A DNA stretch of 64,000 nucleotides from Triticum aestivum (taxonomy: Eukaryota; Streptophyta; Magnoliopsida; Poales; Poaceae). Where the stretch lies: positions 237,614,397 through 237,678,396 of the forward strand of contig NC_057803.1 of the NCBI RefSeq assembly GCF_018294505.1. The letters are read 5' to 3'. Positions 56,601 through 64,000 of this stretch are shown one piece after another. A program made the translations under genes and the position numbers. Position 1 is the stretch's first letter. Each line of letters starts with the position of its first letter. Under the pieces are notes generated by a model that saw only the letters and a program-made list of their open reading frames with translations, did no database searches and was not told the origin of the DNA.

Positions 56601-58209
56601 AGTAGTCGTTTCAGGCGTCGAGTGTCGAGGTACTTGGCGTTCTTAGGATTCCGAAGAAGACGGTAGAGGTACTTGGCGCAAAACTTTGTAGTCGTTCGGG
56701 CGCGTGTGTTCTTGACGGTCTTGACAGTCCAACACGAAGCCACGGAGAAGCACGGGTCATAGGCGGCTTGAACAGGGACCACCCGAACTCGGCGGGAGGC
56801 AAAAGCAGAGGTTCGTCCTCATGCAGAAGCAAAGCAGCGGCGGCAGCAGGGACTCAGCGCGGCGGTGAGAGCTTGTAGGGGAGGTCCAGGATGCGCAGAA
56901 CGCGGAGGAGGAGGCAGATTGGCGCTGCGGTGACCTGCTGATCTTGGACGGCGAAGGCGCACGGGAGAAGGGCTCTGGTGGCGAAGCATAGTGCTACGAG
57001 GACAGGGTAGCAGAGTGGCGCAGCGGCACTGGAGAGGTCGGGGCGGCGGTGAAGGTCACTGGCGAGGTGGCCGTCCGGCCGAGGAGACGGGCGCGAGGTC
57101 GATGGAGGAAAGGCAAGGCGGCGCGACGACGAAGACCATGGCTCCGGCAGAGCTGCTCACTGGCGGCGGCCGGAGGCAGAGGTGGGGAACGGGCGGGACG
57201 TCAGGGAAGGGCCCGTCGGGCGGCACGCTGGCCGGCGCGGGGCAAGGAGGCGTTGCGTAGCTCGCTAGGATCGGGATCCCTCCCTCTCGTGCGTGCGTTA
57301 ACGGAGGAGGGAAACAAGGAGACGGTGAGGGAGTAGAGCGAGAGGGAGAGGGGGGTAGGCAGCGCTGGTGGGAGAAGATGGGGATCGAGGGGAGAGGTCG
57401 GTCGAGCCAGGGGTGCTAGGGTTAGCAGTGGGGCTGCGGGACTCCTTGGGCCAGGGAGGCCGGCCCAGTGGAGAGGGTTAGGTTTAGGTGCGGGCTGGCC
57501 TGCAGGGGAAGGAAGGCCTAGGGGGGTCGGTTGGGCCTAAAGGGTCTGGCTGCGGATGGCCTATAGGCCGGCTGTCCGCTAGCTTAAGAGGCCGGCTGGG
57601 CTGTCTCTCTCACTCTCACTCTAAGGAACAAACGAAAAACAAAACAGAGATATGAAAGAAAAAGAAAGAGAGGTTATGGGAAAAAGTTGGACATGTGGAT
57701 AATTTTCACGGACTCGTAAAAATTTGCGCGGTCCACGAAAAATAGGAGAGGCATGATTGCAAGAATTTAATTCAAAGTCATTTGAATTTAATTCAAATGG
57801 TTTGAACAAGGACTAGGAATTAGAGGTGTCCAAAAATGTTCCGATTTTTGGTGGAGCTCCGGAATATGATGAAAGACTATATGGCAATGTTGGAGACCAA
57901 GGATTAAGATAACAAAGGCATTGGGATATTTTGCAAGTGTGTTATGGTGAATTTGAAATTAAAGAAAATATTGAATATAACTCCCTACTATCGGGAGGAT
58001 ATGTTTTAAAGAGAAACTACCAAGTGAGTTCCCTCGACAAATGGATCAAAGATCCATGCCATTAATTTAGTTGAGTTTTAAAATGGGTTGCATGATGACA
58101 TGATGCAATGCACATGATGCAAAGATGAAATGCAACGGACCAAACAAATCACACGACGAAACCCGGAAATCAAGGAAGGCACCCGACTCTCCGGTCTTGG
58201 GGCGTTACA
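53655..58209 (-). repeat. R3 5' LTR
   Basis: 4555-bp LTR of the L4 family. It is longer than the L4 LTRs (4152 and 4177 bp), mainly because the short-period repeat region is expanded (about 56090-56800). Diverged relative to L4, including the LTR end (GTGGGTGTTACA against GAGGGCGTTACA). Confidence 0.85.
56090..56800 (-). repeat. Expanded degenerate minisatellite in R3 LTR
   Basis: On the plus strand GTACTTGGCG appears at 56328, 56424, 56630 and 56669, with related variants such as CACTTGGGG between. Offsets of 96 and 39 fit multiples of 19-20 bp; 206 fits less well. About 700 bp here against about 340 bp in the L4 LTRs. Confidence 0.5.
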
Positions 58210-58350
58210 GTTCTCTTCATGAGGACGTAGTTGTGTGGATCGATACGCTATGACTCTTCCCTCTTGCATCAGAACACCTCCGAGCCCGGTTCTCAATGCA
58301 TCACAATATATCACAAACTCCTTCTGAATATCTGTCGGTGCAACAAACCC
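58210..58350 (-). pseudogene. R2: gypsy pol fragment (RNase H region)
   Basis: Read leftward from about 58350: GFVAPTDIQKEFVIYCDALR, then TGLGGVLMQEGRVIAY and STQLRPHEEN, where the frame is cut by the R3 LTR. The Y.CDA....GLG.VLMQ..RVIAY motif is the start of the RNase H domain fused to RT in chromovirus-like gypsy elements, a different lineage from R1. Both ends are lost, to R3 on one side and to the R1 LTR on the other. The visible frame has no stop. Confidence 0.85.
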
Positions 58351-58356
58351 TGGGTC

Positions 58357-59254
58357 TGTTGCCCAGACTGTGCACAGGCATAAGAACGAGATTGAGGCAC
58401 CAGCTTAAGTCAGAGATTGAAGGACCAAGAGATTTGAAGAGCCAACATACAGTTCAGAGATTCCAAGATCAAGCCAGGGGAGCAAGATATCGGTAAGAGA
58501 AGGGCCTCCCTTGCTGAGTAGGCGAGCCCAGCAAGGGGCGAGGCCACTGCCCGAGGCAGGCAACCTAGACACCCCGGCGATGTCTGTCGGGGCTCGCGGG
58601 GGAAGAACCACCCCACCAACCACTCAAGCATGACCCATGTCGTCAATCAGTGCAGTGTCAAGCCACAGGGTGATTAAGTGGCAGCATTCTCCAAATGGCA
58701 GCCACTTTCTACAGAAGAAACCCATAGATGACACCCGTCCTGCGACGTGTCAAGAGAACAGGCGCGGAGCTGGCAAGATAGCCCGGCAAGCCTTGTCGGG
58801 CAACCAGTGATGTGATACTAAGCGGGTGCATTTAATGCACCCTGTCAGCCCACAGAGTTAGGTATGATAGCACTGTTTGCTATCATATCAGTGGATAATG
58901 ACTACTTTGCCATTGTGGTGACCCCTTAATCTATAAAAGGAGGGCCATGGCACCCGTAGGAGGGGTTAGAAGGTTAGAAAGTTAAAAAACCCATACACTC
59001 ATATGCGTGTAGTGACAACTACCCATAGGAAACTCATGTTGGGCAAGTGTACTGCGCCTCACCACCTCCATTCCACCATCAATCCATCAAAGCAGGAGTA
59101 GGGTTTTATGCCTAACGGTGGCCCGAACCTGGGTAAATTGCTTGTGTGCTCTCTGTCGTGTTGCCGAGCGTTGGTCTGCTCTTTGTGTACTGTGACGTCC
59201 CCTACCGAACCGGGGCCTCCTGGTCCCATAGGTGGTCGTGGATATCCCGTGACA
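58357..59254 (+). repeat. R1 5' LTR
   Basis: About 0.9 kb, from TGTTGCCCAGAC to ATCCCGTGACA. A TATA box CTATAAAAGG is at 58931-58940, followed by a typical LTR leader. The right border is fixed by the PBS. Confidence 0.7.
58931..58940 (+). promoter_or_regulatory. TATA box of R1 LTR
   Basis: CTATAAAAGG, a near-consensus plant TATA box, about 320 bp upstream of the LTR end. Confidence 0.65.
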
Positions 59255-59258
59255 TCTT

Positions 59259-59277
59259 TGGCGCGCCAGGTAAGGGG
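59259..59277 (+). other. PBS of R1
   Basis: TGGCGCGCCAGGTAAGGGG, four bases after the LTR end. Tat/Ogre elements often use an Arg tRNA; I did not confirm the tRNA. Confidence 0.6.
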
Positions 59278-59354
59278 CTCGCTTGCATGAACCTGAAAGC
59301 GTGCGCAGTGCGTCATCTTCATCACCATCTTCGTCTTCGACAACGCCATCGACA

Positions 59355-59627
59355 ATGGCGCCTAAGAAGTATTGCCCTTTGGCCCATCCATCCACCTCGA
59401 AAGTTCCGCCACCCGCGGCCTCTAGTGCCTCGGAGGATGCGGGGGCGAGCAAGGACGTGAACGCTGCTGGGGGCGTGATTGGAGCAGGTGGCGCCATCGC
59501 CACTCCCCCCACGGGCAACACCTTGGCGGTCATGCTCCACAAGGTGTGGGCGAGGGGGTCGCTCTGTCTGCACCCTCTCCTCCCACTAACGGGCACAGCC
59601 GCATCAACGACGCTCAATCCAAGGTGA
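59355..59627 (+). pseudogene. R1: start of gag (low-complexity leader)
   Basis: ATG at 59355 opens MAPKKYCPLAHPSTSK followed by a Pro/Ala/Gly/Thr-rich stretch, ending at TGA 59625-59627. This is the first ATG frame after the PBS with coding character. Decayed, frame-shifted continuation lies between 59628 and 60290. It is probably the N-terminal part of the gag polyprotein. Confidence 0.45.
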
Positions 59628-60292
59628 ACCATCACCCTCCGGCTAGCCCCATAGCGGGAGCAACCGTGGCACATGTGCCTCCTCCCTGGCGAGCCGACCA
59701 GACCGCTATGCTCGACGGAGCCGCTAACCCTCGAGCACCACTGTCGTGCGACCCCAGTGCCCAGGTGGTGATCCCACAACTGCGTGGAAGCGGCACCACC
59801 ACCGTCGCTGCTGGCAACGTCAGGAGCCAGGTGAATGTGTGATCAACATCATCGATATCTATGCCAATTACAGCCATGGAGGCTATGGCGCGAGCTCAGT
59901 TGCTACTGAGGTTTCCGCCAGTGGACAAGCAGATGGATGAATAGCGTGCCACCATCCAGAGCCTTCTTAGTTTCGCCGAAGCTGGGGGCTCACGACGAGC
60001 TGGCCCGCCATGACCTCCCCAAGCCACAGCAACAACCCGTACCGCTGGCCGAACAGAGGGGGACACCCACATGGTGCAGTCCCCACCATGGCAACCGTCG
60101 CGGGCGCAGCTGAATCAAGACCCCGACGATGTCTCTATGGCCTCTTCTGACCCTCGTACATGTCCATGCCAACGTCAAGGCCTGGAGGATAAGCGGCGGG
60201 GAGACGCGCGCATCATCATAGATCAGCTCCGCGACGACCTCCACTAGACCGACGGGTGCGGCGGCCTCAACGTCGACGAGCCTGCGCTCGAT

Positions 60293-60879
60293 GTTGGCGG
60301 GTGCCTTCCTTTCGAGGTCAGCTGCCCTGCCTTTACACGAGAGCTGTGGCAAGTCCGTTGGCCGTCCGTTCGCACGTTAAAGCCAGAGATACCTGAGATG
60401 TTCAAGCTGCTGGGGGAAGAGATGAGAAGGTGTTCGCCAACTACTTCCCTTTGGCCCTTAAGTGCAACGTGAGGTCTTGGCTGATGCACCTGTCGGAGAA
60501 CTCCATTTTGTCATGGGCAGACCTGTGCCACGAGTTCATTGGTGCCTTCACCGGTGGCCACCAAGAGCTCGGCAGGCCCAGTGACCTGCAACTTCTCCAG
60601 CAAAAGGAAGGAGAAACTCTCCGTAAGTATTTACAGAGACTCGCAAAAGTTCATAGGAATATTCCAAATATCCATCTGGCAGCCGTTATAGCAGCCTTCC
60701 AGTCCAATGTGTGCAACTACCGCATTCGTTCGAAGATGAATGTGTGGTTGCCCAAGACTGTGAAGGAGCTATACACGTTGTTGGATAAGTGTGCTCAGAT
60801 GGAGGAGGGAAGAAAGTTTCCCGGAGAGGAGGATTGCATCAATGTTGATTCAGAGGATGAAGATGAATCAACCAGTTAG
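60293..60879 (+). pseudogene. R1: gag core (Retrotrans_gag-like)
   Basis: The first frame carries FEVSCPAFTRELWQVRWPSV and KPEIPE. A short deletion after PEIPE and a frame change follow. From about 60430 the second frame is open for 149 codons: FANYFPLALKCNVRSWLMHL, then SWADLCHEFIGAFTG, LRKYLQRLAKVHRNIP and KELYTLLDKCAQMEEG. The W..L....I.SW..L...F...F spacing is the signature of plant gypsy gag (PF03732). It ends at TAG 60877 after an acidic tail. No zinc knuckle was found between here and the protease. Confidence 0.8.
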
Positions 60880-61068
60880 AGGAAGGGCAAGAAGTGCAGT
60901 AAGAAGCCAAGAGAAGTAAGTCTGTGATGATGTGAGTGATGAAGGGAATGAAGAGGAAACCGGTGAGCATGAATTTCAGAAGGCCACTGGCGCCCTATGC
61001 ATTGTTGGGGTGCATCTTTGCACGCCTCCCACCACTAGCTCAAGCGATGGGCACGAGAGATCAATGTC

Positions 61069-61851
61069 GTGGAGCCTGCACCAGAGGCCCAGAAACCGCT
61101 CAAATGGTCTTGCACGCCAATCATCTTTGATGAGGAGGATCATCATGGCCGCACCACCATGGTAGGATGCTTGCCATTGTTGGTCTCCCCAACATTTCAC
61201 AACCTCAAGGTCACCAAGATGTTAGTGGATGGCAGGGCCGGGCTGAATCTGATTTCCCCGGCAGGCATCAACAGGCTTCAGATAGGAGAAGAAGAGCTAG
61301 AGGTTACTGGCATGTTTCAAGGAGTTAACCCTGACAGGAGCCATCCTAAAGGGAAGAATACGTTGCATGTGATGTTTGAGGGAGAGCTGAACTACCAGAC
61401 AGTGAAGGTTGTGTTTGATGTGGTTGATCTCCCCCTGCTGTACAATTGGATTCTTGGTCGCCCGGCCCTGGCCAAGTTCATGGCAGCATCCCAATATGCT
61501 TATAACACTCTGAAGATGCATGGGCCACTGGGAGTCATCACTATCCCATCAGATGGGAAGGATGCAATTATCTGCGTGGACAAGATGTGCTGGGATGTAG
61601 TCGCAACAGAGGCTGCGGCAGCAATAGCTCCCGCCAAGGAAAGCAAAGGAAAGAAAAGGGATTGTAGGAGCTCCGGCAAGGAGTCTGGGAAACATGCCCC
61701 CTCCAAGTTCACGACACCCATTGATGACGTGCCGGAGTGTTCCAACAGCAAGAGGTCCAAGGTTCCTGCACCCCAAGTGAAGAAGGTCCCGGTAGGGCTG
61801 GCTGGCATTGACGGTACTTTCACCATCAATGCCACCCTTGATGACAAATAG
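61069..61851 (+). pseudogene. R1: aspartic protease region
   Basis: A 260-codon frame with EPAPEAQKPLKW, FDEEDHH and, near residues 50-62, KMLVDGRAGLNLIS, the retropepsin active-site region (usually DTG or DGG, here DGR). YNWILGRPALAKF is the second conserved block of the fold. It ends at a TAG (61849-61851) and the RT frame continues in phase right after, so this one nonsense codon splits a protease-RT polyprotein. A Lys/Ser-rich linker (KESKGKKRDCRSSGKES) joins the domains. Confidence 0.8.
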
Positions 61852-62346
61852 GAAAGCGCGCTCGTTGCCTTCCTGCGGGCGAATATCAATGTGTTTGTCT
61901 GGCAACCATCTGATATCCCTGGTGTTCCCAGGGAGGTAATCGAGCACCAGCTTGTTGTCTGCCCACATGCCCGACCTGTCAAGCATAATGTTTGGAAGCA
62001 TGCCTTGGAAAGGCAGCAGTTCATTGCCGAGGAAATCAAGAAACTGGAGGCAGCTGGTTTGGTTAGAGGAGTACTGCATCCTACATGGCTAGCAAATCCA
62101 GTGGTAGTGCAGAAGGCAAATGGGAAATGGAGGCTTTGCATTGATTTCACAGATCTCAACAAGGCTTGCCTGAAGGAATCATTTTCCTTGCCGCGTATCG
62201 ACCAGATTGTGTATTCCACTTCAGGGTGTGATTTTCTCTCCTTTCTGGACGCATATTCCGGACATCACCAGATCTTTATGCCCAAAGAAGATGAAGAGAA
62301 AACATCGTTCATCACTCCATGTGGATCTGGAGGAGACATTTGCTAA
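61852..62346 (+). pseudogene. R1: reverse transcriptase, N-terminal part
   Basis: In phase with the protease. It begins ESALVAFLRANINVFVWQ and continues SDIPGVPREVIEHQL. Fingers/palm motifs follow: GLVRGVLHPTWLANPVVVQK, WRLCIDFTDLNKA and FLDAYSGHHQI. After TSFITPCG the frame jumps directly to LEETFANLHNINLKLN in another phase. The palm segment that should hold the catalytic YxDD motif is absent, so RT is inactive. Confidence 0.85.
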
Positions 62347-62950
62347 TTTGCACAACATCAATTTGAAGCTTAATCTGGATAAGTATGTGTTTGGTGTCCC
62401 CTCTGGCAAGCTGCTTGGTTTCTTCGTGTCCCATCAGGGGATCAAAGCTAACCCCGACAAGATCAAAGCTATCGAGCAGATCCAAGCGCCAAGGCCAGTC
62501 AAGGATGTGAGGCGCTTGATGGGATGCATCGCCATGCTGAGTAGGTTCATTTCCAAGTTTGCCGAGCATGCCCTACCGTTCTTTAAAATTTTGAAGAAGG
62601 TGGGACCTATGAAGTGGACCCCCGAAGCAGATGCAGCTCTGCAGGAGTTGAAGGCCTAACTATCGTTTGTGCCTACCTTGGTTGCACCTAAACCCCAAGA
62701 GCCATTGTTGCTATACTTGGCGTTAATCAACCAAGTGGTCAGTGCAGCCTTGGTAGCATAGCAAGAAGTAGATGAGGCAGAAAGTGGACAGATAACTGCA
62801 GAGTCAGAAAAGGATCAGGACATTAGTGAGTATGGCAACAAGAGCAACCCCAAGGACGCGACAACGAAGAAAGTGGTGCAACGCCTAGTGTACTTCATTA
62901 GCTCCTTGTTACAAGGGGCTAGGTCGAGGTACTCTGGCGTGCAAAATTTG
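62330..62950 (+). pseudogene. R1: RT C-terminal part and start of RNase H
   Basis: The phase continuing LEETFANLHNINLKLN holds YVFGVPSGKLLGFFVSHQGI, RRLMGCIAMLSRFISKFAEH and WTPEADAALQEL, the RT thumb and connection. It then passes a TAA (62657) and a TAG (about 62759). VVQRLVYFISSLLQGA and RYSGVQ are remnants of the RT-linked RNase H. The same phase runs to 63505 through further stops, so the main damage after the RT deletion is nonsense codons rather than indels. Confidence 0.75.
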
Positions 62951-63233
62951 ATCTTTGGTATCATTATGGCCTGAAGGAAACCGCACCACTACTTCCAAGC
63001 CCATGAGATCACGGTTGTCACTCGTTTTACATCGCAAAGGATACTCCGAAACCCTGAGGCTACCGGCAGAATAGTGGAGTGGGCTTTGGAGTTATCCATA
63101 TTTGGTTTGAAGTATGAGAGCACATCAACTATTCAGAGCAGGGCGCTAGCAGAGTTTATTGTAGAATGGATGCCAACTCCTGATGAGGAAGTGACAGAGA
63201 CAGCTATCCTCGGCAAGGAATCACCCTAAGAAT
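62951..63233 (+). pseudogene. R1: end of first RNase H region
   Basis: After a TGA near 62972 the phase reads HEITVVTRFTSQRILRNPEA, then GRIVEWALELSIFGLKYE and ALAEFIVEW. The last two are the usual end of the RT-linked RNase H region in Tat elements, just before the second RNase H. A TAA near 63227 precedes the next domain. Confidence 0.65.
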
Positions 63234-63610
63234 GGATTATGTATTTTGATGGTGCCTTTTCCCTACAAAGTGCAGGGGCTGGCGTGCTTCTTGTTGCCTC
63301 CTCCGGGGAGCACATGAAATACGTCATCCAAATGCACTTTGCCCGGGAAGAAGCCACCAACAATACAGCTGAGTATGAAGGGCTCCTTGCCGGGCTCAGA
63401 ATTGCAGCGGAATTGGGAATCAAGAAGCTGATCATACGAGGAGATTCACAGATTGTGGTGAGACAAGTCAACAAGGATTATCAAAACCCATTGATGGAAG
63501 CATAGTCAAGGAAGTAAGGAGATTGGAGGAGCACTTTGATGGGTTGCAAACAGAGTACGTACCCCATGCGGAAAACAACATAGCTGATCACCTGTCAAAG
63601 TGTGTTGCAC
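63234..63610 (+). pseudogene. R1: second (additional) RNase H domain
   Basis: It begins WIMYFDGAFSLQSAGAGVLL, with the first catalytic Asp, then ATNNTAEYEGLLAGL with the catalytic Glu and IIRGDSQIVVRQVN with the next Asp. A TAG ends the phase at 63503-63505. After a one-base shift, HAENNIADHLSK supplies the last His/Asp pair. All four residues of the DEDD site are visible, so only the frameshift breaks the domain. This archaeal/plant-type RNase H next to the RT-linked one is diagnostic for the Tat lineage. Confidence 0.85.
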
Positions 63611-64000
63611 AAAAACTTCCTATAGAACCAGGAACTTCTGTTCTCCATCTCTCTCAGCCCTCCGTATCACCAGCCACAATGGCCTGGAAAAGGAGAAAGT
63701 TGGACTATGCTAAGCCTCTCCCGGTCGAGCCGTCCGCTCCCGCGAGAGACCCTACTGGAAACAACTCCTCACAGCCTGCCGGACCACCCCCTCCAGCTGG
63801 GCCTATGGACCCCACGAACGAGGCTGGTGCTCCCGCATCAGAGGAGGTGCCACTAGTCCTTGTTGCCAAGCCCCAGGCTTCTACTTGGGCAAGGCACATC
63901 GTCCGCTTCCTCCAAACTGGAGAACTTCCTGGCGACCAAGATGAAGCTGAGAAAATAGCCCGGGGGGCCAGTATGTATCAGTTTGTCGATGACACTCTAT
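63611..64000 (+). pseudogene. R1: linker and start of integrase (cut by window end)
   Basis: This phase stays open to the window end. It has a Pro/Ala-rich spacer (for example GPPPPAGPMDPTNEAGAP) and then WARHIVRFLQTGELPGDQ and ARGASMYQFVDDTL. The last block is where the integrase zinc-binding region normally begins in Tat-type pol; its HHCC residues would lie beyond the window. Confidence 0.7.

Larger units (their letters stand above)
51485..58209 (-). mobile_element. R3: truncated L4-family element, minus strand
   Basis: The L4-family LTR start (TGTAACGCCCC on the minus strand) is at 58209 and the LTR end at 53655, followed leftward by PBS and 2.15 kb of internal domain that aligns with about 31355-33530 of L4. 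Homology stops at about 51485, where L1 sequence begins. The 3' third of the internal domain and the 3' LTR are missing. The right flank is a broken gypsy RNase H frame (R2), so this element inserted into R2; the left flank and TSD were lost in the truncation. Confidence 0.85.
58357..64000 (+). mobile_element. R1: 5' half of a Tat-lineage Ty3/gypsy element
   Basis: Order on the plus strand: LTR (58357-59254), PBS (59259-59277), proline-rich leader, gag, aspartic protease, RT, RNase H, a second RNase H and the approach to integrase, cut by the window end. Two RNase H regions in a row mark the Tat/Ogre lineage. Frames are broken by small indels and five or six stops, and RT has lost its catalytic centre, so it cannot act alone. 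The exact left border (58351-58357) is uncertain because no 3' LTR is available for comparison. Confidence 0.85.

Noticed and set aside
59087..59779. 230-codon minus-strand frame at the start of R1
   Set aside because: It spans the LTR end, the PBS and the gag leader in antisense, so it is a shadow of GC-rich sequence; no similarity to the antisense ORFs of L1 and L2 was seen.
1..64000. Host genes, CRISPR arrays, bacterial operons or viral integrations other than retroelements
   Set aside because: No frame with conserved host domains, no regularly spaced direct repeats, and all long open stretches trace to LTR elements or GC bias.

Overview
The window is grass intergenic DNA, most likely from a Triticeae genome (wheat, Aegilops, barley or rye). 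I find no host gene, tRNA, rRNA, CRISPR array or bacterial-type signal. Nearly every base can be assigned to LTR retrotransposons, mostly Ty3/gypsy and mostly non-autonomous or decayed. Family names are from memory and tentative. Boundaries come from terminal TG..CA motifs, primer binding sites (PBS), polypurine tracts (PPT), target site duplications (TSD) and comparison of repeat copies inside the window.

Layout of the left 51.5 kb: a six-deep nest. L1 (outermost) is a Tat-lineage gypsy element seen only as its pol tail and 3' region (49691-51485). It was interrupted by L2, another Tat-like element (1-1282 plus 44899-49690, 3' LTR 48702-49690). L2 was interrupted by L3 (1283-44898), a non-autonomous element with LTRs of about 1.68 kb, a tRNA-Asp PBS and one 290-aa ORF. 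The 5' LTR of L3 received a 196-bp palindrome-rich insertion and then L4 (2742-39033), a long-LTR non-autonomous element (LTR about 4.17 kb, internal 3.5 kb, initiator-Met PBS) with the architecture of the barley LARD/Sukkula class. The 5' LTR of L4 was hit by L5 (4654-29109; LTR 4.16 kb, internal 3.97 kb). The 5' LTR of L5 was hit by L6 (7839-19998), a relative of L5 in reverse orientation. TSDs support L3 (CGGCA/CGGCC), L4 (TAGTT), L5 (CGTGG) and L6 (GCCAC). By eye, LTR pairs of the inner elements differ less than those of the outer ones, which fits the nesting order.

Right part: R3 (51485-58209, minus strand) is a truncated copy of the L4 family with an expanded LTR minisatellite. It sits in R2, a fragment of a chromovirus-like pol (58210-58350, minus). 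R1 (58357 to the window end, plus) is the 5' half of a Tat-lineage element: LTR, PBS, gag, protease, reverse transcriptase with its catalytic centre deleted, two RNase H regions and the approach to integrase.

Points of most interest: the seemingly non-coding internal domains of L5 and L6 keep collinear short motifs of a dead gypsy pol, with the same breaks in both copies; L2 and L1 carry two different antisense genes between pol and the 3' LTR, one Transposase_28-like (PF04195) with a frame-keeping 74-nt intron and one B3-like; the L5/L6 junction makes an inverted repeat with arms of about 3.2 kb; and all four L5/L6-family LTRs carry a perfect 25-bp palindrome with ACGT cores. None of this is a clear new biological system; it is a well-preserved record of serial insertion by non-autonomous elements.
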